Positions 9,263 through 18,032 of a stretch of 64,000 nt of DNA are shown here, one piece after another. The translations under genes and the position numbers were made by a program. The notes under the pieces were generated by a model. The model ran no database searches. It saw only the letters and a list, made by a program, of their open reading frames with translations, and was not told where the DNA came from. The stretch is from an uncultured Lachnospiraceae bacterium. Lineage in GTDB: Bacteria; Bacillota; Clostridia; Lachnospirales; Lachnospiraceae. The stretch spans positions 1 through 64,000 of the forward strand of contig CATLHM010000014.1 in NCBI GenBank assembly GCA_949949005.1, in the 5' to 3' direction. The stretch's first letter is position 1; every line of letters begins with the position of its first letter.

Positions 9263-9904
9263 TTATACCAGCGACTCACTGTGTTCCATTTGGCAAAGCA
9301 CCCTTTTATAATATTGTTCCTGGTACAACAACCGCTCTGTGATCATTTGTCTGGCCGTCTCCGTACCGAATCTTCCACGCAGCTTTCCATGAATCCAGTC
9401 CAGCTTCTTTTCAAGCCATCTACGTTTTTCTTCTATTTTAAGCTCACGGAAATTTTCGTAAAACAATGTTTCATATATCCGGAAAGCATCAAAACGGTCG
9501 ATATCGTCCGCCTCGCCAATGCTAAGGACAAAGGGGGTCTCTTCGCCATAAAAATCCGCTTTCCCATCCACATGAATTGCTATACCATAGCAAATCTCAT
9601 CTACCTGACCGGTGGTCAGGTTCAACTGTTCCAGAAACGGCCGTGCCAGCCGTGCCGAAACGCGTCCGTGTTCTATCCAGTTGTCCTCCGGGCCAAGAAT
9701 ACTGTAGCCTAAATCATGGAGGAGCCCGCCGATGGTCAGCCCCTCCACGTCGAGCTTTTCCCGGCGGGCGATTTCCCGCGCCGCATTTGCCACCCGGTAA
9801 GAGTGTTGCAGACGGTATTCTCCCTCGGCGGGATGTTCCTTAAAATAACTGCATCCGGCAAAGGATTGTCTCAAAAAAACCTCTGTTTTCTGAATATTTG
9901 TCAT
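9263..9904 (-). CDS. HD-domain phosphohydrolase-like protein
   Basis: Likely metal-dependent phosphohydrolase of the HD superfamily; substrate unknown. The 213-residue protein (ATG at 9904, with GTGAGG 7 nt upstream) shows the first histidine in LQHSYRVANAAREIARRE, the HD doublet in GGLLHDLGYS, and further histidines (EHGR, IHVDGK) that may complete the metal site. No partner output domain such as GGDEF or RelA-type synthetase is visible. The gene follows ackA by 32 nt and so probably belongs to the pta-ackA transcript, but a functional link to acetate metabolism is only inferred from position. Confidence 0.75.
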   Translation of the reverse strand: MTNIQKTEVFLRQSFAGCSYFKEHPAEGEYRLQHSYRVANAAREIARREKLDVEGLTIGGLLHDLGYSILGPEDNWIEHGRVSARLARPFLEQLNLTTGQVDEICYGIAIHVDGKADFYGEETPFVLSIGEADDIDRFDAFRIYETLFYENFRELKIEEKRRWLEKKLDWIHGKLRGRFGTETARQMITERLLYQEQYYKRVLCQMEHSESLV

Positions 9905-9936
9905 GACTTTCCTCACGTTACAGATAGCCGCCCAGC

Positions 9937-11139
9937 CTAAACAAGGGCCGCCGTCTCCCTTGCAATGGCCAGCTCTTCATTGGTGGGGATCACCAGCACC
10001 TTTGTGCCGCTCTCAGGAGTGGATATGGCGATTTCCTCGCCTCTCTTGGCGTTGGCTTCCTCGTCCAGGGTAATTCCCAGATACCCCAGATAAGAAGCGA
10101 TCATGGTACGGATAAAGGGACTGTTCTCACCGATTCCCGCAGTAAAGCAGATGGCATCTACCCCGTTCATAGCTGCGGTGTAGGCTCCGATGTATTTCGC
10201 CACCCGGTAGGCAAAGGTCTGCATGGTGCGGATGGCAAATGCCTCTCCTGCCCGGTAGGCTTTCTCCAAATCTCTAAAATCCGAGGAAAAACCGCCGGAC
10301 ATACCGAAAACGCCTGACTCCTTGTTGAGTACATTTAAGATTTCCTGTACGGACTTATTTTCTTTGTTACATAAAAATTCGATAATGGCAGGGTCGATAT
10401 CGCCGGAGCGGGTTCCCATGATCAGCCCTTCTAAGGGGGTCAGCCCCATGGAGGTGTCCACGCACTTACCGTTTTTCACTGCGGAAACGCTGGCGCCGTT
10501 CCCCAGATGGCATACGATAATTTTCAGTTCGCCGTAATCCTTTCCAAGCACGTCCGCAGCCCGGCGGGACACATAGGAATGGCTGGTTCCGTGGAAGCCG
10601 TACCTGCGCACCTTGTAATCTTCATAATAGTGATAGGGAAGCCCGTAGAGGAATGCCTCCTGGGGCATGGTCTGATGAAATGCGGTGTCAAAAACCGCCA
10701 CCATAGGGGTCTTGGGCATCAGCTCCTGACAGGCCCTGATCCCGATGAGATTGGCGGGATTATGCAAAGGCGCCAGATCGTTACACTCTTCGATAGCCTT
10801 TATCACCTCGTCTGTAATCAGAGTGGAAGATGCAAAATTCTCTCCTCCATGTACGATTCTGTGTCCTACCGCCCCGATCTCCTCCAGGCTCTTCACAACA
10901 CCCTTATCCTTATCCACCAGCGCGTCCAGCACAAGACGGATGGCCGTTCTGTGATCCTCCATAGGGGTCTTTGTCTCATATTTTTCCCCTCCGGCAGGGG
11001 TATAAGTCATCTGACTTCCCTCGATTCCGATCCTTTCGCAGAGCCCTTTGGCGATCACTTCCTCAGAGGAAGAATTGATCAACTGGAACTTAAGGGAAGA
11101 ACTGCCGCAGTTTATTACCAAAACATTGATATCCTTCAT
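9937..11139 (-). CDS. ackA: Acetate kinase
   Basis: Converts acetyl-phosphate plus ADP to acetate plus ATP, the energy-yielding last step of acetate fermentation; cytosolic. The 400-residue protein shows VLVINCGSSSLKFQL, VFDTAFHQTMP, HLGNGASVSAVK and MGTRSGDIDP, all ASKHA/acetate-kinase hallmarks. Start: GGAGG lies 11 nt before the ATG at 11139 and only 2 nt before another at 11148, so 11139 is preferred though not certain. It follows pta by 66 nt in a shared operon. Confidence 0.97.
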   Translation of the reverse strand: MKDINVLVINCGSSSLKFQLINSSSEEVIAKGLCERIGIEGSQMTYTPAGGEKYETKTPMEDHRTAIRLVLDALVDKDKGVVKSLEEIGAVGHRIVHGGENFASSTLITDEVIKAIEECNDLAPLHNPANLIGIRACQELMPKTPMVAVFDTAFHQTMPQEAFLYGLPYHYYEDYKVRRYGFHGTSHSYVSRRAADVLGKDYGELKIIVCHLGNGASVSAVKNGKCVDTSMGLTPLEGLIMGTRSGDIDPAIIEFLCNKENKSVQEILNVLNKESGVFGMSGGFSSDFRDLEKAYRAGEAFAIRTMQTFAYRVAKYIGAYTAAMNGVDAICFTAGIGENSPFIRTMIASYLGYLGITLDEEANAKRGEEIAISTPESGTKVLVIPTNEELAIARETAALV

Positions 11140-11205
11140 TTTGCTCATGGCCTCCAAATCTGTTTCTTCTTAACCTTTATTTCACTTCTCTTTGTTTGCT
11201 GCAAT

Positions 11206-12207
11206 TTACTGCAACTGCGCCTGCACTGCCGTCAACGCAACCACGCCCACGATGTCCTGCCAGGAACAGCCTCTTGAAAGGTCGTTGACTGGCTTGGCAA
11301 TTCCCTGAAGCATAGGGCCGTAGGCTTCCGCCTTTGCCAGCCTCTGCACCAGCTTATAACCGATATTACCGCAGTCCAGATTGGGGAAGATCAGCACATT
11401 TGCCTTGCCTGCCACCTCGCTGCCGGGAGATTTGGACTTGGCAACCGAAGGCACCAGGGCCGCGTCGAGCTGCAGCTCGCCGTCCAAAGTAAGGTGGGGA
11501 TATTCCTCATGGGCAATCCTGGTAGCCTCCACCACCTTGTCCACCAGATCATGCTTGGCGCTTCCCTTGGTGGAATGGGAAAGCATGGCGATCACCGGCT
11601 TGGTGCCTACAAGGCTCTTAAAGCTCTTGGCGGAGGTATCCGCTATGGCTGCCAGTTCCTCTGCCGTAGGATCCTGATTCAATCCGCAGTCCGCAAAGAG
11701 GAAGGTTCCGTTATCACCGAACTCACAGTCCGGCACACACATCAGGAAAAAGCCGGACACCAGCTTCACGCCGGGAGCCGTCTTTAAAATCTGCAGCGCA
11801 GGGCGAAGGGTATCCGCCGTAGCATGGCAGGCACCTGCCACCATACCGTCCGCATCGTTGGCCTTTACCATGATAACGCCAAAGGTGAGATAATCGCTGA
11901 GCAGGATCTCCCTTGCCTTCTCCGGCGTCATGCCTTTATTCTTTCTGGTTTCGTAGAGCAGTTCCACATAATGATCCAGCTTATCGCAGTTTTCAGGATT
12001 GATAATCTGAACGCCCTCCAGCTCAATCTCCAGCCAGGTGGCTCCATCCATGATCTTCTCCTCGTTTCCGATCATGATGATATCCGCTATCCTTTCCTGC
12101 ATGATGTTGGCCGCTGCAATCAGAGTCCTCTTATCCGTAGTTTCCGGCAGAACAATCGTCTTTCTGTCCGCCCTTGCCTTGTCCTTGATCACGTCAATAT
12201 ATGACAT
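11206..12207 (-). CDS. pta: Phosphate acetyltransferase
   Basis: Interconverts acetyl-CoA and acetyl-phosphate, feeding acetate kinase. The protein is 333 residues from the ATG at 12207 (GGAG 8 nt upstream), the short single-domain Pta form without the regulatory N-terminal domains of enterobacterial Pta. Motifs include KTIVLPETTDKRTL at the N-terminus, VAGACHATADTLRPALQIL, and SKSPGSEVAGKANVLIFPNL near the C-terminus. It is the first gene of pta-ackA and is driven by the strong promoter at 12259-12287. Confidence 0.97.
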   Translation of the reverse strand: MSYIDVIKDKARADRKTIVLPETTDKRTLIAAANIMQERIADIIMIGNEEKIMDGATWLEIELEGVQIINPENCDKLDHYVELLYETRKNKGMTPEKAREILLSDYLTFGVIMVKANDADGMVAGACHATADTLRPALQILKTAPGVKLVSGFFLMCVPDCEFGDNGTFLFADCGLNQDPTAEELAAIADTSAKSFKSLVGTKPVIAMLSHSTKGSAKHDLVDKVVEATRIAHEEYPHLTLDGELQLDAALVPSVAKSKSPGSEVAGKANVLIFPNLDCGNIGYKLVQRLAKAEAYGPMLQGIAKPVNDLSRGCSWQDIVGVVALTAVQAQLQ

Positions 12208-12258
12208 ACCCCGTTCTCCTTTCATACCCCATGTTGTTTTTCAGAACATATTAAAAAA

Positions 12259-12287
12259 ATTATAACGTATTTGGCTTTTTGCAACAA
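12259..12287 (-). promoter_or_regulatory. Sigma-A promoter for pta-ackA
   Basis: Minus-strand TTGTTG (12282-12287), 17-nt spacer, TATAAT (12259-12264). It is divergent from the tmcAL promoter about 75 nt away. No clear operator was seen between the two. Confidence 0.85.
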
Positions 12288-12336
12288 GTATATCCTGCCA
12301 AAAATTTGTACAAATTGGAATACAAATTTTACACAT

Positions 12337-12365
12337 TTGCTTCATGAAAGGTTTTATGCTACATT
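12337..12365 (+). promoter_or_regulatory. Sigma-A promoter for tmcAL
   Basis: Plus-strand TTGCTT (12337-12342), 17-nt spacer, TACATT (12360-12365). The match is moderate and the site lies about 38 nt before the tmcAL start. Confidence 0.6.
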
Positions 12366-12402
12366 GATAGTAGCCAGTGCCGACAATTGAAAGGATCTTT
12401 TT

Positions 12403-13716
12403 ATGAAAACTGCTGCAATTATTGCCGAATACAATCCCTTCCACGAGGGCCACCGCTACCAGCTTGCGCAAACCTGTAAGCAAACCGGCGCGGACTTTTT
12501 TCTTGTAATCATGAGCGGAGATTTCGTCCAGCGGGGAGCCCCCGCCTTTGCCGACAAATATCTGCGAACCAGACTGGCTCTTCTCGGCGGCGCTCATGTG
12601 GTCATTGAGCTGCCCGCTCTCTATGCCACATCCAGCGCAGAATTTTTTGCCCAAGGGGCGGTGAGCCTGCTGGAACACCTTCATGTGGCGGATATTCTCT
12701 CCTTCGGAAGCGAGTCCGGGATTCTCTCTCCCTTTACCTTTTGCGCTGAGCTTCTCACCCAAAGGGCTCCCCAGGTGCAAAGCCTTACCCATACGTATCT
12801 CAAAGCAGGGCTTTCCTACCCGGCCGCCCGGGAAAGGGCCGTGTCAGAGCTTTTTGCCTCCGATAGCGCCCCCCGCAATATTTCCCCGGAAAGTATCTCC
12901 GGCCTTTTTTCTTCCCCCAACAATATTCTGGGGCTGGAATACTGTAAAGCCCTTTTGGCAGCTAAAAGCCAAATCCGCCCCTTTACCTTAAAGCGGGAAG
13001 GGATGGGCTACCACGATACCCTCTCCGCCGCTTCAAGAAGTGGCTATCTCTCCGCTTCCGCCCTCCGTGAATTACTGGCCGGGGATCCTTCCTCTGGTTT
13101 GGGGCACATGAGCGAGGTTTCCTGTGCGGTTCTCAGGGATGCCCTTTCCCTTTATTCCTTTGTTTCGGAGAACGCCTTTTCCCAAATGCTCCACTACAAG
13201 CTTCTCAGCCAGGGGGAAGAGGGCTTTTGCCAATACCTGGATTGCAGCCCCGCCCTGTCCCATAAAATCCGCAAAAACCTTCCTCTGTTTGAAAGCTTTA
13301 CCGGTTTCTGCCATTTGCTGAAATCCAGAGAACTGACTTATGCCCGCATCAGCCGGGTGTTGACCCATATTCTGCTGAATATAAAAACGCCCGAGGCCTT
13401 CAGGAAGCCTTTTCCCGAAAGAACCCTTCCCGTTCCCTATGCCAGGCTTCTGGGCTTTCGGCGAAGTGCAGCTCCTCTCCTTTCGGCCATAAGTAAAAAC
13501 AGCGCCATTCCCCTGATTTCCAAGCTGGCCGACGCCCGAAAGCTTCTGGATGACCAGGCGTTTGCCCTGCTTGGCCAGGATATCTTTTGTGCAAATATTT
13601 ATGAGGCGGCCCGTCCTAAAGCCATTGGCGCAGCCCAGCAAAACGAGTGGAAGCGCTCCCCCGTTGTCATTGATGACAGTTCTTCTGACAGCAGCGATTT
13701 TTCTTGTCCGAAATGA
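12403..13716 (+). CDS. tmcAL: tRNA(Met) cytidine acetate ligase TmcAL (YlbM)
   Basis: Family enzyme that uses acetate and ATP to make N4-acetylcytidine at the wobble position of elongator tRNA(Met). The 437-residue protein starts MKTAAIIAEYNPFHEGHRY, the nucleotidylyltransferase HxGH-type motif, followed by the family segments MSGDFVQRGAPAFADKY and SSAEFFAQGAVSLLEH, and FGSESG. AAAGGA precedes the ATG. In B. subtilis ylbM lies next to the yceD-rpmF pair, matching the neighbourhood here; its position divergent from pta-ackA also ties it to an acetate-producing locus. Length is in the usual range, and the serine-rich C-terminal tail (about the last 15 residues) looks poorly conserved. Confidence 0.9.
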   Translation: MKTAAIIAEYNPFHEGHRYQLAQTCKQTGADFFLVIMSGDFVQRGAPAFADKYLRTRLALLGGAHVVIELPALYATSSAEFFAQGAVSLLEHLHVADILSFGSESGILSPFTFCAELLTQRAPQVQSLTHTYLKAGLSYPAARERAVSELFASDSAPRNISPESISGLFSSPNNILGLEYCKALLAAKSQIRPFTLKREGMGYHDTLSAASRSGYLSASALRELLAGDPSSGLGHMSEVSCAVLRDALSLYSFVSENAFSQMLHYKLLSQGEEGFCQYLDCSPALSHKIRKNLPLFESFTGFCHLLKSRELTYARISRVLTHILLNIKTPEAFRKPFPERTLPVPYARLLGFRRSAAPLLSAISKNSAIPLISKLADARKLLDDQAFALLGQDIFCANIYEAARPKAIGAAQQNEWKRSPVVIDDSSSDSSDFSCPK

Positions 13717-13747
13717 CGCCGGCCGCCACACATTTTCCCTCTTTTCC

Positions 13748-13776
13748 TTGTAATTTTGTCCATGATACTGTATAAT
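13748..13776 (+). promoter_or_regulatory. Sigma-A promoter for uxaC
   Basis: Plus-strand TTGTAA (13748-13753), 17-nt spacer, TATAAT (13771-13776), about 80 nt before the uxaC start. No uronate-repressor operator could be recognised with confidence. Confidence 0.75.
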
Positions 13777-13859
13777 TTTAATTAATTTTTGGTGGTATTT
13801 CTGCCGATTGCGGACGAAAGAAACTGCAAATATTACACAAATATAAGGAGGATTTAAAA

Positions 13860-15266
13860 ATGAAAGCATTTATGGATAAGGATTTCCTTTTATCCACTCC
13901 CACCGCCCAAACCCTGTATCATGAGTATGCGGAAAAAACCCCCATTCTTGACTACCACTGCCATATCAACCCCAAAGAAATTGCCGAAGACCGCAAATTC
14001 GACAACATCACTCAGGTATGGCTCGGGGGAGACCACTATAAGTGGCGTTTTATGCGCTCCTGCGGCGTGGAAGAGCGCTATGTTACAGGAGATGCTTCTG
14101 ATAAAGAAAAATTCCTAAAATGGGCTGAGGTGATCGGGAAAGCCATCGGAAATCCACTCTATCACTGGAGCCATTTAGAGCTGCAAAGATACTTTGGCTA
14201 TACCGGAGCCCTGAGCAAAAAAACCGCCGAGGAGGTCTGGGAGCTGTGCAATGCCAAGCTGGCAGACCCTTCTATGAGCGCCCGCAATCTGATCCGTCAG
14301 TCCAACGTAACGCTTGTCTGCACCACGGATGACCCGGTGGACTCTTTGGAATGGCATGCTGCCCTGGCCGCTGATAAGAGCTTTGAGGTGCAGGTGCTTC
14401 CCGCATGGCGTCCCGACAAGGCCATGAACATAGAAAAACCGGATTATACGGACTATATCGCCAAACTGGCGGAAGTAAGTGGTATGGCGGTCAGCTCTTT
14501 TGCAGAGTTAAAAGCCGCCCTGGCTAAGAGAATGGATTTCTTTGCTTCCATGGGATGCAGCGTTTCCGATCACGGTCTTGAAGCTATGATGTATGCCCCT
14601 GCCTGTGACGATGAAGTAAACGCCATTTTCCAAAAGAGACTTTCCGGCTCCGCCCTCAGCCGTGAGGAAGAACTGAAATTCAAGACGGCTTTCCTGCTCT
14701 TCGTGGGAAGCGAATACCAGAAACGGAGCTGGGTAATGCAGTTCCACTATGGCTGCAAGCGGGACAACAACAAGCCAATGTACCGGAAACTGGGGCCTGA
14801 TACCGGTTTTGACTGTATCAACAGCGATACCCCTTCCGCACCTCTGGCCGACTTTTTGAATGCGCTGGCAGAAGCAGGGGGACTTCCCAAGACCATTATT
14901 TACAGCTTAAATCCCAACGACAACGAGGCCATCGGCACCATTATCGGCTGTTTCCAGGATTCTGAGGCCGTAGGCAAAATCCAGCAGGGAAGCGCATGGT
15001 GGTTCAATGACCACAAGATCGGTATGCAGAACCAGATGCTCTCTCTGGCTAATCTGGGCAACCTTTCCGGGTTTGTGGGTATGCTCACCGACTCCCGCAG
15101 CTTTTTGTCCTACACCAGGCACGAGTATTTCCGCAGGATTTTGTGTAACCTTATCGGCGATCTTGTGGAGAACGGAGAGTTCCCGGCAGACATGGATATT
15201 TTATCTGAGATCGTGAAAGACATTTCTTATTATAATGCAGTGAGATATTTCGGATTTAATCTCTAA
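13860..15266 (+). CDS. uxaC: Glucuronate isomerase (uronate isomerase)
   Basis: Isomerises D-glucuronate to D-fructuronate (and galacturonate to tagaturonate), the entry step of hexuronate breakdown; cytosolic. The 468-residue protein has the amidohydrolase-fold metal motif DYHCHINPKE near residue 30, the RSCGVEERY segment, CTTDDPVDSLEWH, SDHGLEAM and the C-terminal GMLTDSRSFLSYTRHEYFRRILC block. AAGGAGG lies upstream. It stands alone between its own promoter and terminator; the uxaB/uxuA/kdg genes of the pathway are not in this window. Confidence 0.96.
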   Translation: MKAFMDKDFLLSTPTAQTLYHEYAEKTPILDYHCHINPKEIAEDRKFDNITQVWLGGDHYKWRFMRSCGVEERYVTGDASDKEKFLKWAEVIGKAIGNPLYHWSHLELQRYFGYTGALSKKTAEEVWELCNAKLADPSMSARNLIRQSNVTLVCTTDDPVDSLEWHAALAADKSFEVQVLPAWRPDKAMNIEKPDYTDYIAKLAEVSGMAVSSFAELKAALAKRMDFFASMGCSVSDHGLEAMMYAPACDDEVNAIFQKRLSGSALSREEELKFKTAFLLFVGSEYQKRSWVMQFHYGCKRDNNKPMYRKLGPDTGFDCINSDTPSAPLADFLNALAEAGGLPKTIIYSLNPNDNEAIGTIIGCFQDSEAVGKIQQGSAWWFNDHKIGMQNQMLSLANLGNLSGFVGMLTDSRSFLSYTRHEYFRRILCNLIGDLVENGEFPADMDILSEIVKDISYYNAVRYFGFNL

Positions 15267-15288
15267 AAAGAAGAACTTCTGAGAAGAA

Positions 15289-15330
15289 AGGGCTGCCGCA
15301 TTCAATTACGGATACGGCAGCCCTGTTTTT
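15289..15330. terminator. Bidirectional terminator between uxaC and the lipoprotein gene
   Basis: AGGGCTGCCG (15289-15298) pairs with CGGCAGCCCT (15315-15324). The plus strand continues GTTTTT and the minus strand TTTCTTCTC, so it can end both convergent transcripts. The 15325-15358 stretch beyond is AT-rich with repeated ATCTGTTTTT-like words. Confidence 0.88.
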
Positions 15331-15358
15331 ATCTGTTTTTATACATTTTTATCTATCT

Positions 15359-17908
15359 TTATCTGTTCTCATTCACATAAATCTGCACCCGGCTCTGGAT
15401 AATGGAAGCCACTTCCGGCGCCTTTTTCTGACCTGCGAAAAATGGCCCTGCCTCCTCCCGGACAATATTGAGCAGCGTATCGTCCGCCCGGTAAAGCTGG
15501 GTGAAGCTGTAGAGCTGGGCAACGATCTCATCCGCTCTTTCCCTGGTTATGGGCGAAATCACCACCTCCACGCCATTGATATAGGCAGTCTCGTCGTACT
15601 CCACCTTGTTGTTTTTTTCATCCGTGTAGTAGGGCCTTTCCATTGCCCTCTCCACCTGCTCATTCAGGAATTTTATGCTCAGCGGGAAACCATATTCTAA
15701 ATCCCCCTGATACTCATCCATCAGGAAGGTTCGCAAAAATTCCCATGCCCCCTCACTGTTCTTTGATTTCGCTGAGAGCGCAAACCGCAGGCTGGGCCAG
15801 ATCACAGAACCATCCCCGTCAGAGGAGGGAAAGCCGATCATGGTGATCTCCTCCCCAAAGGTTCCCTTTTCTATACTGTTAAAGTTACGCAGATCGCCGA
15901 TACTTGCATAATTGGCGATTACTCTGCCCTCCCTCCACATGGAATCGTAATTATCCCAGAAGTCACTGGGCATAGCGTCCCAGTTTACCTCCTCCGGGAA
16001 GGTGGCAATGAACTCCAGCATCTGAATAAATCCGTCGGAATTAAAATTACAGGTACCGCTGTCCCAGTCTATGAACTGACTGCCTGACATGGTAAAGCAA
16101 TATTGCAGCATGGAGTCTCTGTCTATGTTGTTCAGGAACTGGGTACCTTCAGGCTTTGAGGCCAGAAGATCCTTCACATCCTGTACCGTCCATCCCCGCT
16201 CTTTCCCCACCTCCGAGGTCTTGGCTACAAGCGTGTCTATGGAATAAGAGGGAACAAGGCTGTAGAGCTTTCCGTCCACGCAGCAGGCTTCGATCACATT
16301 GGGCATAAAATCCTCAATGGAAAAAGCTTCGTCCTTTTCAATGAAAGGCTTTAAATCTGCAAAAAGCCCCTTGCTGATATAGCTGTCCACCGGCATGGAA
16401 TTGTCCAGAAGCAGGATATCCGGTACCTTTCCAGAGACAATATCCGTATTCAGCCGGTTAATCCCTGCCCGCCAGTCATCATCCGTGCCATACAGGGCAT
16501 CATAGTCCAGAATTGATATCCTGTATTCCTCGCTGTTTTTGTTAAAATCTATGGCAAGCCGTCTGATTCCCCAATCCGTATTGGTCATGGCAAGGGTAAT
16601 CACCTGCTTATCCTTTACCTCCCCCGGATCTACCTTGGTAAACCTGGTAAGGGTATCTGACGTATCCCAATCGCTGGTAATCGCCAGAAATTCCTGATCG
16701 CTCAGACCTGTCACCTGATAAACGGAATAATAGGAAAGATCGGAATCCACAAAACTCATAATCGGCGTTTTGTCCTCATCTCCCAGATTATACCCATACA
16801 CTCCATAGCTGCTTGTCAGATAAAGATCATAGTCAAACCCCGGATAGTAGGAATACTCATAAGACCTGCCGGGCAACGAATATTTCTCCCCAAGGGTTCC
16901 CGCCTCCAAATCCGCCAGGGCAAGAGACATACCGTTCTCCTCATAAATTATGGCCACCATCCGCCCATCGTCAAGAGTAATCAGAGTGGATACCTCCTCA
17001 AAGGGATTTTGCTGCCCTTCCTTTACCACACTTTTCACAAAATTTCCTTCCAGGTCAAATTGGAAGAACTGGTTATAGAGGTTGAAATACAGTGCCTTGC
17101 CCTGTTTCAGATACATATCTCCGATATAAAAATATCCGTTTTCTTCCCCCAGGGCCTTAAACTGAGGTACATCATTGAGTTTGACAGAGAAAATCTCCTC
17201 CCCCTCAAGAGTCATCTTCACCAGATAATAATCGTCAATAGACTCCCCTTCCTCAAAAATGGGTTCCTCGCTTGCCACTTCGCCGTATGACCCGCTCTCA
17301 GCCTCCGTATCGGCTTCCGGCCCATCCTCTGCCACAGTTTCATCCTCAGTTTCAGCTTCACCTTCTGCCTCCGCGCCCTCTTCTGCCCCTTCCTCTGCTG
17401 TATCTTCCTCATCCCTGGGTTGAGGCTCGCTTCCATCCTCCTGGGTATCCCCTGAAACAGGCTCCTCCGCGTCCAACACTGTGAGGGCCGAATTCCCCAT
17501 AATATTCTCTGACGAGGGAGAATAGTATACATTTTTCACACAATACAGATTGGCTTCCTCGTCCATGAGAATTCTGTTAATGCTTGAATTTGGTTCATTG
17601 TGAATCTCATAAGTCTCGCCGATGGTTCCATCCTCGCCGATCTCATTGAAAATGAGGACATACTCCCCGCTATCCATCCAGCGGCTTCCATAGGCATAGA
17701 GCTTATCTCCTGCCCTGAAAATCTGGTTCACGCTCTGCTCGTCATCGTCCTTCAGCCCCAGGGCCGTCGCGCGGTATACATAATCCTTTGACACGGCAGT
17801 TGTCGCTGTGCCCCCATCTTTCTGCTCTTTCCCGCACCCGAAAAGCCCTGCGGTTACAAGCAGAGCTACCGCCCCTATAACCCACTTCTTTTTCGTCAAC
17901 TTTTTCAT
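15359..17908 (-). CDS. Large lipoprotein: propeller-like domain fused to extracellular solute-binding domain (copy 1)
   Basis: An 849-residue predicted lipoprotein with signal peptide and lipobox LFGC (Cys25). Residues about 40-430 contain repeated short beta-strand-like blocks (GDKLYAYGSRW, EANLYCVKNVYYS, NGYFYIGDMYLK, DDGRMVAIIYEE) that resemble a sensor beta-propeller. Residues about 440-849 are a family-1 type solute-binding domain (RRLAIDFNKNSEEYRI, PDILLLDNSMPVD, LVPSYSIDTLVAKTSEVG, KNSEGAWEFLRTFL). An acidic Glu/Ala-rich segment at about 148-220 interrupts the propeller region. It is a paralogue of the 23267-25522 protein: same architecture, and both end in IQ(S/N)R(V/I)QIYVNEN. It is last in the six-gene cluster, 124 nt after the MacB-like gene. 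Ligand unknown; carbohydrate is inferred from the CUT1-like permeases. Confidence 0.85.
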   Translation of the reverse strand: MKKLTKKKWVIGAVALLVTAGLFGCGKEQKDGGTATTAVSKDYVYRATALGLKDDDEQSVNQIFRAGDKLYAYGSRWMDSGEYVLIFNEIGEDGTIGETYEIHNEPNSSINRILMDEEANLYCVKNVYYSPSSENIMGNSALTVLDAEEPVSGDTQEDGSEPQPRDEEDTAEEGAEEGAEAEGEAETEDETVAEDGPEADTEAESGSYGEVASEEPIFEEGESIDDYYLVKMTLEGEEIFSVKLNDVPQFKALGEENGYFYIGDMYLKQGKALYFNLYNQFFQFDLEGNFVKSVVKEGQQNPFEEVSTLITLDDGRMVAIIYEENGMSLALADLEAGTLGEKYSLPGRSYEYSYYPGFDYDLYLTSSYGVYGYNLGDEDKTPIMSFVDSDLSYYSVYQVTGLSDQEFLAITSDWDTSDTLTRFTKVDPGEVKDKQVITLAMTNTDWGIRRLAIDFNKNSEEYRISILDYDALYGTDDDWRAGINRLNTDIVSGKVPDILLLDNSMPVDSYISKGLFADLKPFIEKDEAFSIEDFMPNVIEACCVDGKLYSLVPSYSIDTLVAKTSEVGKERGWTVQDVKDLLASKPEGTQFLNNIDRDSMLQYCFTMSGSQFIDWDSGTCNFNSDGFIQMLEFIATFPEEVNWDAMPSDFWDNYDSMWREGRVIANYASIGDLRNFNSIEKGTFGEEITMIGFPSSDGDGSVIWPSLRFALSAKSKNSEGAWEFLRTFLMDEYQGDLEYGFPLSIKFLNEQVERAMERPYYTDEKNNKVEYDETAYINGVEVVISPITRERADEIVAQLYSFTQLYRADDTLLNIVREEAGPFFAGQKKAPEVASIIQSRVQIYVNENR

Positions 17909-17984
17909 ACTAATAGCCCTACCCTCTCCGTGACCTGCAAACTTTCATACATGCTGTACGTGTATTGGCAGGCACAATGTTTGC

Positions 17985-18031
17985 AAAACGAACACGTTCG
18001 TTTTAACCTCTAAGCCACCGCCAGGCGGCTT
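17985..18031 (-). terminator. Tandem hairpins between MacB-like gene and lipoprotein gene
   Basis: Right after the 18033 stop, minus-strand AAGCCGCC-TGGC-GGTGGCTT forms an 8-bp stem with one G-T pair. Then a palindrome AAAACGAAC/GTTCGTTTT follows (17985-18004). They may attenuate or process the transcript before the last gene. No convincing promoter was found in 17909-17984. Confidence 0.5.
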
Positions 18032-18032
18032 T

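Noticed and set aside
12241-12792. Minus-strand open frame across the pta/tmcAL promoter region
   Set aside because: It overlaps both divergent promoters and the TmcAL N-terminus and has no family resemblance.
13072-13869. Minus-strand open frame opposite tmcAL and the uxaC promoter
   Set aside because: It has no SD or domain and overlaps a well supported gene and promoter on the other strand.
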